Assembly (NCBI RefSeq): GCF_900176505.1
Contig: NZ_FWYB01000019.1
Span: forward strand, 1 to 64,000
DNA length: 64,000 bases
Source: Pedobacter nyackensis
GTDB lineage: Bacteria > Bacteroidota > Bacteroidia > Sphingobacteriales > Sphingobacteriaceae
Direction of reading: 5' to 3'
Both the position numbers and the translations under genes were made by a program. Numbering within the stretch: the first letter of the stretch is position 1; every line of letters begins with the position of its first letter. The notes beneath the pieces were generated by a model. The model saw only the letters and a program-made list of their open reading frames with translations. It was not told where the DNA came from and ran no database searches. This document shows, one piece after another, positions 17,861 to 27,998 of this stretch.

Positions 17861-20731
17861 ATGAAGAGGAAAACATTTTTACAGCAAAGTGCCATTTTTT
17901 CTGTTGCCAGCTTATTGATGTTAAAAAATAATGCTTTTTCTAAGTCAGTGGTAAATACGCTGATAGACGATACAGATGATGATTTATATCAGCTCTTTAA
18001 AAACCCATCCATTGGCTATAGGCCGTTTGTGCGGTGGTGGTGGAATGGAAACAAGGTGGAAAGAACTGAATTGGCCAGAGAGCTTAAACTGCTAAAAGAA
18101 GCAGGAATTGGTGGGGTAGAAATCAATCCAATTTCTTTTCCATCCAATACGGATGATATGGATATCCCGTCTGTGGATTGGTTAAGTAATGAATGGATAG
18201 ACTTATTGAAGTTTACGTTAGTCGAAGCGAAAAAGCTGGATATGACCTGCGACCTTTTAGCAGGTACAGGATTTCCGTATGGTGCCGGATTTTTAGCCGA
18301 CGAAGAATGTGCTCAGGTAGTGGTCGTAGCCGTGAAAAAACTGACAGGCCCTTTAAAAACTGAAATCTCACTTTTTGATATTTTTAAGGAAGCAGATCCG
18401 GCAACTTTGAGTCCTTATACTGGGCGTAAAATGGAAATTTTGGGACTAAGTATTGTTCCAGATCCTTTAACCAGCATGGATCAGGTAAAAAACATCACCA
18501 ATGAAGTGGTAGATGAAGGTGTAAAAATTGACTTACCGAAAGGAAAGTTTGCCATTTATGGTTTAGTGAAAATATGTGGCTTTATGAAGGTGATACAAGG
18601 GGCGCCCGGTGGAACCGGACCTGTACTCAATCATTTTAATGAGAAAGCCGTCAAAAAATACCTCAACAAAATCAGTGGTACCATTCAAAATAGAATTGGA
18701 CCACTTGCACCTGATGTCCGCTCCTTTTTTGTAGATAGTTTAGAAATGGAAGGTGCCAATTGGACGAGTGACATGATGGCCGAGTTTCAAAAAAGAAGGG
18801 GATATGATTTGTATCCATACCTGCCATTTATACTCTTCAGAACTGGTAGAATGGGAAATACGATTGACTTGAATTATGCCGTAAAGATCAGTCCGGAAAT
18901 GGAGAAAATGCTGAACAGGATGAGGTATGATTTTGAATACACCAAGGCCGAGCTTTTTAGAGAAAGATTTTCTAATAGCTTTAGTCAATGGTGTGCCGAA
19001 AACAAAATAAAATCCAGAGCACAAGCCTATGGTAGAGGACATTTTCCTTTAGAGGGAACCTTTGGTATGGATATCCCTGAATGCGAAACCTGGATGAAAT
19101 ATGGTATAGGAGAGGAGATTTCTGATAGAGATTTCACCAAATATCCCTGGCATTTAGGTCGTGGGAATACCATGATCAATAAATATGTTTCCTCAGCGGC
19201 TCATTTGAAAGGTAAAAAACTCATTAGCTCTGAAGAACTAACCAATACAGAAATGGTATTTAATGAGTCCTTGGAGCTTTTTAAAATAGCCGGCGATCAA
19301 AGTACCATTTCAGGAGTTACACATCCGATTTTTCACGGATTTAATTACTCTCCACCAGATGCTGCTTTCCCTGGATGGATCACCTACGGTGGGTATTTTA
19401 ATGAACAAAATACCATGTGGCCGTATTTTAAGCATTATACCGATTATAGAGCCAGGCAATCTGCATTATTGCAACAGGCTACTTTTTTTGCTGATATAGC
19501 GATTATGGCCCCAATTGGTGATATGTGGGGTGATTTTGGTGCGCAAATGGAACCATTCCCTTCTCGTGTAACGCCTGCTTATCAACAGTTGATTTGGGAA
19601 TCTATCCATCAAAATGGAAATGCCTGTGACTATGTTTCGGAACAGGTAATTGCAGATGCGGACTTTAAAAGTGGTTGGATGACTTATGGTTCAAGAAAGT
19701 ATCATACCCTTTTTTTAATTGAAGTAAAAAGTATCTTACCTCAAACGGCAAAGAAATTATATGATTTTGTGAAAGCTGGAGGCCGGATTTTCTGTATAGA
19801 AGCTTATCCGGAACAATCTTTAGGTTGGCTTAATCACGAACAAAAAGATTTAGAAGTACAGGAATGGGTTATGAAATTAAAAGCATATCCAGCTCAATTC
19901 ATTTTCTTGCCAAAACCAGCAGCAAACTTTAGCGAATGGTATCAAACGGTTCAAGCGAAGTATAAGATTACACCATACGTCAAAATCGCCAATCCAAATA
20001 CTTTCGTTACCCAGGTGAGGTATCAAACGAAAAACTCGGATATCTTTTTGTTTAATAATGCAAGTGCCCATCTCAGTATAGATTTAGACGCTACATTTTT
20101 ACCGGAGATTACAGCGAAAAAACAAGCCTGGATTTGGGATGCGGCAAGTGGCGAGCGGTTTAAATTGGACCTGAAAGACAGAAATTTTAAAATAAAACTC
20201 TGTCCTGCCGATGCTAAAATTATTGTTTTCAATAAGGATAGAAATGGAAAAAACTGGGATCCAATTCCTGAAATAACACCCAATGCGATCAGCTTAAAGT
20301 CCGTTTGGAAAGTAGCGTTTATGCATATGGATGGAACAGTGAAAAACGAAGAAATACTTGAACTCACCGATTTAAAGGATTTACCTGATTTCACCCATTT
20401 TGCAGGTACTGTTTCGTATAAAACCAGTATAACCTTATCCAATCCTGCAAGCCTTCATTATTTAGATTTAGGAAAGGTATTCGGTATCGCCGAACTGATT
20501 GTGAATGGTGAAAATTTAGGCACTCAATGGTATGGGCGTAGGGCCTATGCGATCAGAAATCTGTTGAAAAAGGGTGCGAATAGTATTGAAATTAAAGTGA
20601 CTACGGTAATGGTTAATTACATGAAATCTTTAACAGAAAATACGATCGCACAGTATTGGTCAAATAATAAAAAGAAAGAACAGCCACTTCAATCTATGGG
20701 GTTGGCTGGCCCCGTTAATTTATACTTATGA
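17861..20731 (+). CDS. Secreted GH106-like glycoside hydrolase (probable alpha-L-rhamnosidase)
   Basis: 956-residue secreted enzyme. An N-terminal signal (MKRKTFLQQSAIFSVASLLM) is followed by the block PFVRWWWNGNKV at about residues 52-63, which is characteristic of GH106 and relatives. The putative catalytic region has DSLEMEGANWTSDM followed by RRGYDLYPYLPF, and a second acidic motif LISSEELTN. The C-terminus has a beta-sandwich with GENLGTQWYGRRAY, as in GH2-type sugar-binding domains. GH106 removes terminal alpha-L-rhamnose; the exact specificity here is inferred from family only. It is co-transcribed with the genes around it. Confidence 0.72.
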   Translation: MKRKTFLQQSAIFSVASLLMLKNNAFSKSVVNTLIDDTDDDLYQLFKNPSIGYRPFVRWWWNGNKVERTELARELKLLKEAGIGGVEINPISFPSNTDDMDIPSVDWLSNEWIDLLKFTLVEAKKLDMTCDLLAGTGFPYGAGFLADEECAQVVVVAVKKLTGPLKTEISLFDIFKEADPATLSPYTGRKMEILGLSIVPDPLTSMDQVKNITNEVVDEGVKIDLPKGKFAIYGLVKICGFMKVIQGAPGGTGPVLNHFNEKAVKKYLNKISGTIQNRIGPLAPDVRSFFVDSLEMEGANWTSDMMAEFQKRRGYDLYPYLPFILFRTGRMGNTIDLNYAVKISPEMEKMLNRMRYDFEYTKAELFRERFSNSFSQWCAENKIKSRAQAYGRGHFPLEGTFGMDIPECETWMKYGIGEEISDRDFTKYPWHLGRGNTMINKYVSSAAHLKGKKLISSEELTNTEMVFNESLELFKIAGDQSTISGVTHPIFHGFNYSPPDAAFPGWITYGGYFNEQNTMWPYFKHYTDYRARQSALLQQATFFADIAIMAPIGDMWGDFGAQMEPFPSRVTPAYQQLIWESIHQNGNACDYVSEQVIADADFKSGWMTYGSRKYHTLFLIEVKSILPQTAKKLYDFVKAGGRIFCIEAYPEQSLGWLNHEQKDLEVQEWVMKLKAYPAQFIFLPKPAANFSEWYQTVQAKYKITPYVKIANPNTFVTQVRYQTKNSDIFLFNNASAHLSIDLDATFLPEITAKKQAWIWDAASGERFKLDLKDRNFKIKLCPADAKIIVFNKDRNGKNWDPIPEITPNAISLKSVWKVAFMHMDGTVKNEEILELTDLKDLPDFTHFAGTVSYKTSITLSNPASLHYLDLGKVFGIAELIVNGENLGTQWYGRRAYAIRNLLKKGANSIEIKVTTVMVNYMKSLTENTIAQYWSNNKKKEQPLQSMGLAGPVNLYL

Positions 20732-20767
20732 TAGCTTCATAACCATTAAAAAACAAATTATATACAT

Positions 20768-22234
20768 ATGAAAACTCAAAAGAAAATAATTTTGATGCTG
20801 TTTATGCTCATGGCTTGTTCAACTGTTTTTGCCAAAGACTATAAAGCCTCATTTTTCCATATCAAATCAGATGGTTCAACGATGAACACCCGCTCTATCC
20901 AGTTTGCGATAGATTACATCAGCAAAAATGGTGGTGGCAGATTGGTTTTTTATGTGGGCAGATATTTGACAGGATCTATTTATTTAAAATCTAACGTAAC
21001 GATTCAGTTAGAGGAGGGGGCAGTTTTATTGGGCTCAACCAATCCTTTTGATTATGATAGAATTGGGAATACCGCGCTTATTCATGCGAGGGACGTAGAA
21101 AATGTGGGTATTACAGGTAAAGGAATGATTGATGGACAAGGTAGGGCATTAGCCAATAACTCTATTGCTTATGCAAATGATGGACTGATTGTCGATATTT
21201 TGAAATATGATCGTACCCGTGAATCCATCCGGCCAATGGTGATTTACTTTTACAATTGCGTAAATGTGAACATCAAAGAGCTGATTATGCAAAATTCGGC
21301 CTGTTGGTTACAGACCTACGAACGATGCAAAAATTTAGTGATAGATCACATTACTGTGAATAATGTTGCTTATTGGAACAGTGATGGTATTGATGTGGTA
21401 GACTGTGATAATGTGGTGATTACCAATAATAATATTGATGCTGCGGATGATGGGATTTGTCTTAAATCGCATACTGAGGGGTTTTTCTGTCATAATATAC
21501 TGATCGAAAACAACATTGTACGTACCAGCGCAAACGGTATAAAATTAGGTACAGCGGGTAAAGGTGGTTTCAGAAATATTAAAATATTGAACAATACGGT
21601 ATACAACACTTACCGTTCTGCTATCGCTTTACAAAGTGTTGATGGTGGCTTTCTGGAAGACATTATAGTGGATGGCTTAAAAAGCGCCAATACGGGACAT
21701 GTTATCTTTTTAAGACTGGGAGAAAGGATTCCGGGTAAAAAGTCGACCATGAAAAGAATATCCATCAAAAATGTGGTAGCGGATGTACCTTTAGGTAAAG
21801 CCGATGCCGGTTACGATTATGAGGGACCAATTGAAGATATGCCAAGAAATATTTCTCCGATTATTATCGCTGGTTTACCAGGGCAATATATTGAAGATGT
21901 AACCTTCAGCAATTTTGAAATTTCTTATCCAGGTGCTGGTAGCAAATATATGGCCTATGTCGCATTAGATAAATTAGATAGCATTCCTGAAGAGGCTGGC
22001 GGATATCCGGAGTTTTCTAAGTTTAAAGAAATCCCGGCCTGGGGTATTTATGTCAGACATGCTAAAAACATTAATTTCTCAAATCTCCTATTGAAAGCTG
22101 AGAAGAAGGATTACCGCTTACCTATTGTAATGGATGATGTGCATGGTGCAGCGTTGAAAAAAGTTACCTTTCAGCAGATCGATCAGAAAAAATTGCTGCA
22201 TACGCATAAATCAACAAAGGTAAATGTTAATTAA
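20768..22234 (+). CDS. Secreted GH28-like polygalacturonase-fold protein
   Basis: 488-residue right-handed beta-helix protein with a Sec signal peptide (hydrophobic core ILMLFMLMACSTVFA). Repeating strands such as NVVITNNNIDAADDGICLKS fit the pectin-enzyme fold. The GH28 motifs NSDGID (204-209, for NTD) and the catalytic DD (227-228) are present. The usual GHG motif is not visible where expected, and RIK is replaced by GIKLGT, so it is an atypical GH28 that may not act on plain polygalacturonate. It ends 40 bases before the next start. Confidence 0.7.
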   Translation: MKTQKKIILMLFMLMACSTVFAKDYKASFFHIKSDGSTMNTRSIQFAIDYISKNGGGRLVFYVGRYLTGSIYLKSNVTIQLEEGAVLLGSTNPFDYDRIGNTALIHARDVENVGITGKGMIDGQGRALANNSIAYANDGLIVDILKYDRTRESIRPMVIYFYNCVNVNIKELIMQNSACWLQTYERCKNLVIDHITVNNVAYWNSDGIDVVDCDNVVITNNNIDAADDGICLKSHTEGFFCHNILIENNIVRTSANGIKLGTAGKGGFRNIKILNNTVYNTYRSAIALQSVDGGFLEDIIVDGLKSANTGHVIFLRLGERIPGKKSTMKRISIKNVVADVPLGKADAGYDYEGPIEDMPRNISPIIIAGLPGQYIEDVTFSNFEISYPGAGSKYMAYVALDKLDSIPEEAGGYPEFSKFKEIPAWGIYVRHAKNINFSNLLLKAEKKDYRLPIVMDDVHGAALKKVTFQQIDQKKLLHTHKSTKVNVN

Positions 22235-22274
22235 TGACCTATATTTAAGGCTACAGCTTAATCCTTCATTTGTA

Positions 22275-24590
22275 ATGAACCAGTTTAGTAAACGTTTAAT
22301 TGTTACCGCTATCATAGGGACTACTGCATGTTTTGTAAATGCTCAAAGTAAGAGCGATTTATATAAATATGTAAAACCCATTATTGGTACGCAAAAGATG
22401 GGACATACTTATCCGGGAGCTACTGTGCCCTTTGGCATGGTACAGCTAAGTCCGGATACCGATACGCTTTCTTATGAAGATAATGGGAAGTATAATAAGG
22501 ATGTTTATAGATATTGTGCAGGTTATCAGTATGATGATCCAACGATAGTAGGTTTTAGTCATACGCATTATAGCGGTACAGGGCATTCGGATTTGGGGGA
22601 TTTTTTAGTGATGCCAACTGTAGGTAAAGTACAACTTAACCCCGGTACCGCTACGCAACCAGAAAGTGGCTACCGTTCAAAATACAGTCATCAAAATGAG
22701 GTTGCTGAAGCCAATTATTATAAGGTGAAACTAGATGATGATGGTGTTTTGGCAGAGTTAACAACTTCTGCAAGCGTTGGTTTTCACCAGTATACCTTCC
22801 CGAAATCTAAAGAGGCAAATATTATATTGGATTTGATGCATGGGATTTATAACTACGACAATAAAAATGTCTGGACTTATGTTCGCGTAGTGAATGATTC
22901 TTTGGTAACAGGTTATAGACAAACCAATGGATGGGCAAAAAATCGTAAGGTCTATTTTGCGATGTCTTTTTCTAAGCCATTTAAGTCTTATGGTGCTAAA
23001 GATTTCACCAAAAAGGAAGTGTACAAAGGATTCTGGGCCAAATTTGATCAGACCAGGAACTTCCCGGAAATGGCGGCCAGGCAAATCAGAATGTATTTTA
23101 ATTTTGATACAGAGGAAGCTGAAAAGGTAAAAATAAAATTTGCGATCTCTTCGGTAAGCAGCGACAATGCCCTGATGAATATGCAGGCCGAAATACCTGG
23201 ATGGGATTTTAACCAGGTTAAACAACAAGGCCAGCAGCTCTGGAACAAAGAATTGCAGAAGATTGAAGTCAAAACAAAAAAGACGGAGGACGCCATCAAT
23301 TTTTATACGGCTATGTATCATGCTTTTTTAAGTCCAACGGTTTACATGGACGTAAATAATCAGTATATGGGGTTAGACCAAAAGGTACATGAGGCCAAAG
23401 GATTTAAGAATTATACGACCTTTTCTTTATGGGATACGTACAGAACCTTACATCCTTTCTTTAACATTGTACAGCCACAGAGAAATAGCGACATGGTGAA
23501 ATCTATGCTGGCACACTTTGATCAAAGTGCTTTACCGATGTTACCAGTCTGGTCTAACTCTGCAAATGATACCTGGTGCATGAGCGGTTACCATAGTGTT
23601 TCGGTAATTGCCGACGCCATCATTAAAGGCAATTTTAATGGTGACATAAATAAGGCTTTAGCAGCCTGTGTAGCTACCGCAAATCAGCGTAATTACGAAG
23701 GTATAGGAGATTATATAGATAAAGGTTATGTGCCTTCTGATAAAAACAGGACGGCGGTATCCAATACTTTAGAATACGCTTATGACGATTGGTGCATTGC
23801 ACAGCTGGCAAAAAAAGCAGGCAATACTGAAGTTTACAATACCTTCATTAAACGGTCTGAAAATTGGAGAAATGTGTATGATACATCTATCGGTTTCATG
23901 AGACCACGTTTATCAGACGGGACTTTTAGAAAAAACTTTGATGTTTTAGAGACAGAAGGGCAGGGTTTTATAGAAGGTAATGCATGGAATTATAGTCTTT
24001 ATGTTCCTCAAAACCCAGGTGCATTAATCCAGACTATGGGAGGTGATAAAAAATTCATTCCTCATCTTGATTCCCTGTTTACAATGGATTTGCCCGATGC
24101 CTTTTTTGCGCATACCGAGGACATCACCAGAGAAGGTATCATTGGTAATTACGTACATGGAAATGAACCCGCGCATCATGTTGCTTACCTTTATAATTAT
24201 ACTTCACAGCCCTGGAAAACCCAAAAGACTGTGAGAATGATTTTGGGAAAACAATATCATAACGGACCCGACGGCCTGGGAGGAAATGATGATTGCGGAC
24301 AAATGAGTGCCTGGTATATCCTATCGTCACTTGGTTTTTATCCAATGGCACCAGCTTCTGATCGTTATGATCTCGGTAGTCCGGCTGTATTAAACGCAAC
24401 CATTAATCTTGAAAATGGTAAGCAATTTATTGTTGAAGCAAAAAATCAATCAGATAAAAATGTTTACGTAAAGCAGGTGCTTTTAAATGGGAAAGTATTG
24501 GATCGTTTGTATATTATCCATAGTGAAATCACTGATGGCGGGCAATTAACCTTTGTTATGGCTTCGGTACCCAATAAAAAAAGCAGATAA
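22275..24590 (+). CDS. Secreted GH92 alpha-mannosidase
   Basis: About 771 residues from the start I prefer, 22275 (MNQFSKRLIVTAIIGTTACF), which gives a signal peptide; the longer frame from 22224 overlaps the previous gene. The N-terminal beta-domain carries KPIIGTQKMGHTYPGATVPF; the (alpha/alpha)6 barrel has LEYAYDDWCIAQLAK, GNEPAHHVAYLYNY and GNDDCGQMSAWYILSSLGFY, all typical of GH92. Family enzymes are calcium-dependent exo-alpha-mannosidases cutting 1,2-, 1,3-, 1,4- or 1,6-linkages; linkage cannot be chosen here. It implies that mannose is present in the target glycan. Confidence 0.9.
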   Translation: MNQFSKRLIVTAIIGTTACFVNAQSKSDLYKYVKPIIGTQKMGHTYPGATVPFGMVQLSPDTDTLSYEDNGKYNKDVYRYCAGYQYDDPTIVGFSHTHYSGTGHSDLGDFLVMPTVGKVQLNPGTATQPESGYRSKYSHQNEVAEANYYKVKLDDDGVLAELTTSASVGFHQYTFPKSKEANIILDLMHGIYNYDNKNVWTYVRVVNDSLVTGYRQTNGWAKNRKVYFAMSFSKPFKSYGAKDFTKKEVYKGFWAKFDQTRNFPEMAARQIRMYFNFDTEEAEKVKIKFAISSVSSDNALMNMQAEIPGWDFNQVKQQGQQLWNKELQKIEVKTKKTEDAINFYTAMYHAFLSPTVYMDVNNQYMGLDQKVHEAKGFKNYTTFSLWDTYRTLHPFFNIVQPQRNSDMVKSMLAHFDQSALPMLPVWSNSANDTWCMSGYHSVSVIADAIIKGNFNGDINKALAACVATANQRNYEGIGDYIDKGYVPSDKNRTAVSNTLEYAYDDWCIAQLAKKAGNTEVYNTFIKRSENWRNVYDTSIGFMRPRLSDGTFRKNFDVLETEGQGFIEGNAWNYSLYVPQNPGALIQTMGGDKKFIPHLDSLFTMDLPDAFFAHTEDITREGIIGNYVHGNEPAHHVAYLYNYTSQPWKTQKTVRMILGKQYHNGPDGLGGNDDCGQMSAWYILSSLGFYPMAPASDRYDLGSPAVLNATINLENGKQFIVEAKNQSDKNVYVKQVLLNGKVLDRLYIIHSEITDGGQLTFVMASVPNKKSR

Positions 24591-24614
24591 ATGAAGCTAT
24601 TCCTATAAGTCAGA

Positions 24615-26768
24615 ATGAAAAAGTTTGTTTGCAGGTTTTATGGTGTTCTTGGTTTATTTTGTCTGGCAATAAGTACTGCATACGGTCAGGATGAATTTCA
24701 GGTTATTGAATCGAGGATCGCTAAATATTTAAAAGAAGATGTTGACATCAGCCAGCTCCATCAGGAAGTCAGGAACAATGCATTATCCCTTCAATATAAT
24801 GGCGGCTGGTCGGCGATTGATTATTCGTCTCAGGCCGAAACGAGCTGGGCTCCGCTCGGACATTTAAATCGGGTTAAGCAATTTGCGTTGGTATTGGCTT
24901 TAAACGAAGCAAATGAGGTTGCACAAAATAAACTGGCAGTTCAAACTATCCATGCTTTGAGGTATTGGTTACAACAAAATCCAAGAAGCAGCAATTGGTT
25001 TCAAAATGATATTGCTTCCCCCACAGCACTCGGGGAGATCATGCTGCTCTTAAAGAACCGAAATGCGCTGCCTCCAGCTTTACAGGATTCCTTGTTAAAT
25101 CTGATGAATCAGGGTGATGTAGTAAGAGCAATTGGGGCCAATAAGTCGGATATTGCCATTCACATGATGTACAGGGCATGTATCAGCAGGGATAAAGCGC
25201 TAATGGATTCGGCCGTTAAGCAGGTATTTATGCCGATTTCATTAGGTAACAAAGAGGGTTTGCAATATGACTATTCCTATCGTCAGCACGGGCCACAGTT
25301 ACAGATAGCTAGCTACGGTCAGGTTTTTTTATCTGGCGAATATAAGGTGGCCTCCTGGTTGTTGGGAACCACTTATGCGATCCAGCCAGAAAAGCTAAAA
25401 ATTCTGGATCAGTATTTAACAGGTACTTACTTAAAAACGATCAGGGGCAGATATATTGATTTTAATACAGAAGGCCGTGGGATTGCGAGAAATGATATAC
25501 TGGACAAAATTAATATTACCTCAAAAGGAGGAAAACACAGCTTGTTGGGATTGGCAAAAGAGGTGAACCCGGAAAATGCGGTTGTTTTAGAAAAGGCGGA
25601 ACAACGGATTTTGCAATTGCAAGGCCCGTCTTTTGATGTCGAGCCTGCTCATATCCATTTTTATAAGGGAGACTATACCCTGCATAACCGACCGGCTTAT
25701 TCATTTAATGTGAGAACGGTTTCTAAACGTACCATTAGAACCGAATATGGAAATAAGGAGAATTTAACAGGGAAGTTTTTACCTGATGGCTCTACCAATA
25801 TCCAGCGCAGTGGCGCTGAGTATTTTAACATCATGCCCGTTTGGGAATGGGATAAAATTCCGGGCATTACCGGCCGGGATTATGCGGCAGACCAAAGAAC
25901 AACGATTGAGTGGGGAGAAAGAGGGGTAGGGAGTTTTGTTGGCGGGGCATCTGATGGGAAATATGGAACAACAGTTTACCAATTGGATTACAATGAGGTT
26001 ACTGCGAAAAAAGCATGGTTTTTCTTCGATGATGAAGTGGTATGTCTGGGCACAGATATCAATAGTTTCGCTAAAGAACCCATTGCTACAACCATCAACC
26101 AGGCCTGGCAAAAGGGACCGGTAAAGGTTTTTAATGGTGGTAAATTAATAAATGTTAATGGACGGTTTATTGCTAATGATGTTAAATGGATCTGGCATGA
26201 CAGCATAGCCTATTACTTTCCAAATCAGGGTAAAATCAGCTTAACCAATGAAAAGCAGAAAGGCAGCTGGAACTTAATAAATGCCAACAGATCAAAAAGT
26301 ACAGTGGAGGGAAAGGTGTTTAAGCTTTGGTTTGACCATGGGGTAGATCCTGTTAAACAGTCTTACGCCTATATCGTAAAACCGGGAATCAGTGAAAAAG
26401 AGCTGATGGGGGACAAGGGTCTGGCGATGAGCGCAATGAGAACGTTGAGCGCGATCAGTATATTAAGGAATACTCCCGAAATTCAGGCAGTTGAGCATGT
26501 GGACCTTCAGATGGTACAGGTGGTGTTCTATGAGGCGGGCAGTCTGACAACGCAAAATTTTTCTATTGCTGTTGATCAGCCTTGTGTATTATTGATCAAA
26601 GCAATAAAGACGCGAAATCCTATCCTGTACCTTTCAGATCCTACTCAGAAATTAACAGATTTACATGTTACCTTTAGCTCGGAATTCCTTAAAATTATGG
26701 AACCTGTGCCCATCAGTCTGCCACAAGGAGATCATAAAGGCGCAACGGTAAGTTTCCAGTTTAACTAA
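24615..26768 (+). CDS. PL8 polysaccharide lyase, chondroitin AC lyase-like
   Basis: 717-residue secreted lyase with signal peptide (GVLGLFCLAISTAYGQ). The (alpha/alpha) toroid carries the catalytic set Asn176 (GANKSDI), His225 (YSYRQHGPQ), Tyr234 (IASYGQ) and Arg288 (NTEGRGIARND). As I recall them, His225, Tyr234 and Arg288 have the same numbers in the Pedobacter heparinus chondroitin AC lyase, and blocks such as GLQYDYSY and MPVWEWDKIPGIT look nearly the same. PL8 enzymes cut hexosamine-uronate or xanthan-type linkages by beta-elimination, leaving an unsaturated uronate at the non-reducing end. The downstream GH88 gene would take that sugar off. Confidence 0.9.
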   Translation: MKKFVCRFYGVLGLFCLAISTAYGQDEFQVIESRIAKYLKEDVDISQLHQEVRNNALSLQYNGGWSAIDYSSQAETSWAPLGHLNRVKQFALVLALNEANEVAQNKLAVQTIHALRYWLQQNPRSSNWFQNDIASPTALGEIMLLLKNRNALPPALQDSLLNLMNQGDVVRAIGANKSDIAIHMMYRACISRDKALMDSAVKQVFMPISLGNKEGLQYDYSYRQHGPQLQIASYGQVFLSGEYKVASWLLGTTYAIQPEKLKILDQYLTGTYLKTIRGRYIDFNTEGRGIARNDILDKINITSKGGKHSLLGLAKEVNPENAVVLEKAEQRILQLQGPSFDVEPAHIHFYKGDYTLHNRPAYSFNVRTVSKRTIRTEYGNKENLTGKFLPDGSTNIQRSGAEYFNIMPVWEWDKIPGITGRDYAADQRTTIEWGERGVGSFVGGASDGKYGTTVYQLDYNEVTAKKAWFFFDDEVVCLGTDINSFAKEPIATTINQAWQKGPVKVFNGGKLINVNGRFIANDVKWIWHDSIAYYFPNQGKISLTNEKQKGSWNLINANRSKSTVEGKVFKLWFDHGVDPVKQSYAYIVKPGISEKELMGDKGLAMSAMRTLSAISILRNTPEIQAVEHVDLQMVQVVFYEAGSLTTQNFSIAVDQPCVLLIKAIKTRNPILYLSDPTQKLTDLHVTFSSEFLKIMEPVPISLPQGDHKGATVSFQFN

Positions 26769-26813
26769 TATGAAATATCTACAACAATAACCATACATAG
26801 CATCAATACGAAC

Positions 26814-27992
26814 ATGAAGAAAATAGCCGTACTTTTCATTTTAATGACTTCGATAATTTTTGATGGTTTAGCCCAGAAAAAGCCATTGGTAAATGTAGAC
26901 AGCGCATTCAGATTTGCAGCCAGACAATATACCAATATGTTGGCTACGCATCCGGACTTAACCCAATTTCCACAATCCACAAGGAAAAATGGAACACCAG
27001 ATAACAGGACTTCTGGTTGGTGGTGTAGTGGTTTTTTTGGAGGGTCTTTATGGTATTTGTATGAATACACAGGCGAGGCACAATGGAAAGTTTCAGCAGA
27101 TAAATGGACAAAAGCGTTAGACAAGGAAAAGTATAATACCAGTACACATGATTTGGGTTTTATGCTTTATTGCCCATATGGGAATGGCTACCGTCTGACT
27201 CAAAATAAGGAATATATAGAACCGATGCTTACTGGTGCCAGTTCTCTGGCCACAAGGTTTAATCCGGCATATGGTTTAATCAAATCATGGGATAAACATG
27301 CGGATTGCGAGTACCCTGTGATCATAGACAATATGATGAACCTGGAGTTTTTATTTTGGGCTGCCAGGCAGTCGAAGGACAAAAAGCTCTATGATATCGC
27401 TGTAACTCACGCGGATAATACTTTAGCACATCATTTCAGGAAAGATTATAGTAGTTTTCATGTGATCTGCTACTTGCCGGGAACTAAAGTTTTCAGGAAA
27501 AAAACACATCAGGGTGCCGCAGATTCTTCTGCATGGGCAAGGGGACAGGCCTGGGCGGTATATGGTTACACCATGATGTACAGGGAAACAAAAGATAAAA
27601 AGTACCTTAAACAGGCGGAAGGTATTGCACAGTTCGTCATCAACCATCCAAATCTTCCGCAGGATAAAGTGCCTTACTGGGATTTTAATGCACCAGGTAT
27701 TCCAAATGAGGAAAGAGATGCTTCGGCCGCAGCCGTATTTGCATCCGCATTTTTAGAGTTGAGTACTTACAGCAAAAAGAACAAAGCCTTGTATTTCTCT
27801 ACTGCTGAGCAAATGCTGGCGAGTTTAGCTTCCCCGGCCTATACTGCGAATTTAAATGAGAATAATAATTTTATTTTGAAGCATTCGGTGGGGCATAAAC
27901 CAGCTAATTCAGAGATCAATACCCCGATTGTTTACGCAGATTATTATTACTTAGAGGCCCTGTTGAGGTATAAAAAAATGACCGGTCAATAA
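26814..27992 (+). CDS. GH88 unsaturated glucuronyl hydrolase
   Basis: 392-residue (alpha/alpha)6-barrel enzyme with signal peptide (KKIAVLFILMTSIIFDGLA), so periplasmic or exported. The two aspartates used for hydration of the 4,5-double bond fit Asp113 (THDLGFMLYCPYGNGYRLT) and Asp172 (PVIIDNMMNLEFLFWA). It releases delta-4,5-unsaturated glucuronate from oligosaccharides made by lyases, here the PL8 enzyme 45 bases upstream. It is the last gene of the locus and ends 6 bases before the convergent regulator stop. Confidence 0.93.
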   Translation: MKKIAVLFILMTSIIFDGLAQKKPLVNVDSAFRFAARQYTNMLATHPDLTQFPQSTRKNGTPDNRTSGWWCSGFFGGSLWYLYEYTGEAQWKVSADKWTKALDKEKYNTSTHDLGFMLYCPYGNGYRLTQNKEYIEPMLTGASSLATRFNPAYGLIKSWDKHADCEYPVIIDNMMNLEFLFWAARQSKDKKLYDIAVTHADNTLAHHFRKDYSSFHVICYLPGTKVFRKKTHQGAADSSAWARGQAWAVYGYTMMYRETKDKKYLKQAEGIAQFVINHPNLPQDKVPYWDFNAPGIPNEERDASAAAVFASAFLELSTYSKKNKALYFSTAEQMLASLASPAYTANLNENNNFILKHSVGHKPANSEINTPIVYADYYYLEALLRYKKMTGQ

Positions 27993-27998
27993 AGCGGG

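Noticed and set aside
22224..22274. Longer start for the GH92 gene
   Set aside because: It overlaps the previous gene and places 17 residues before a normal signal peptide; the ATG at 22275 fits better.
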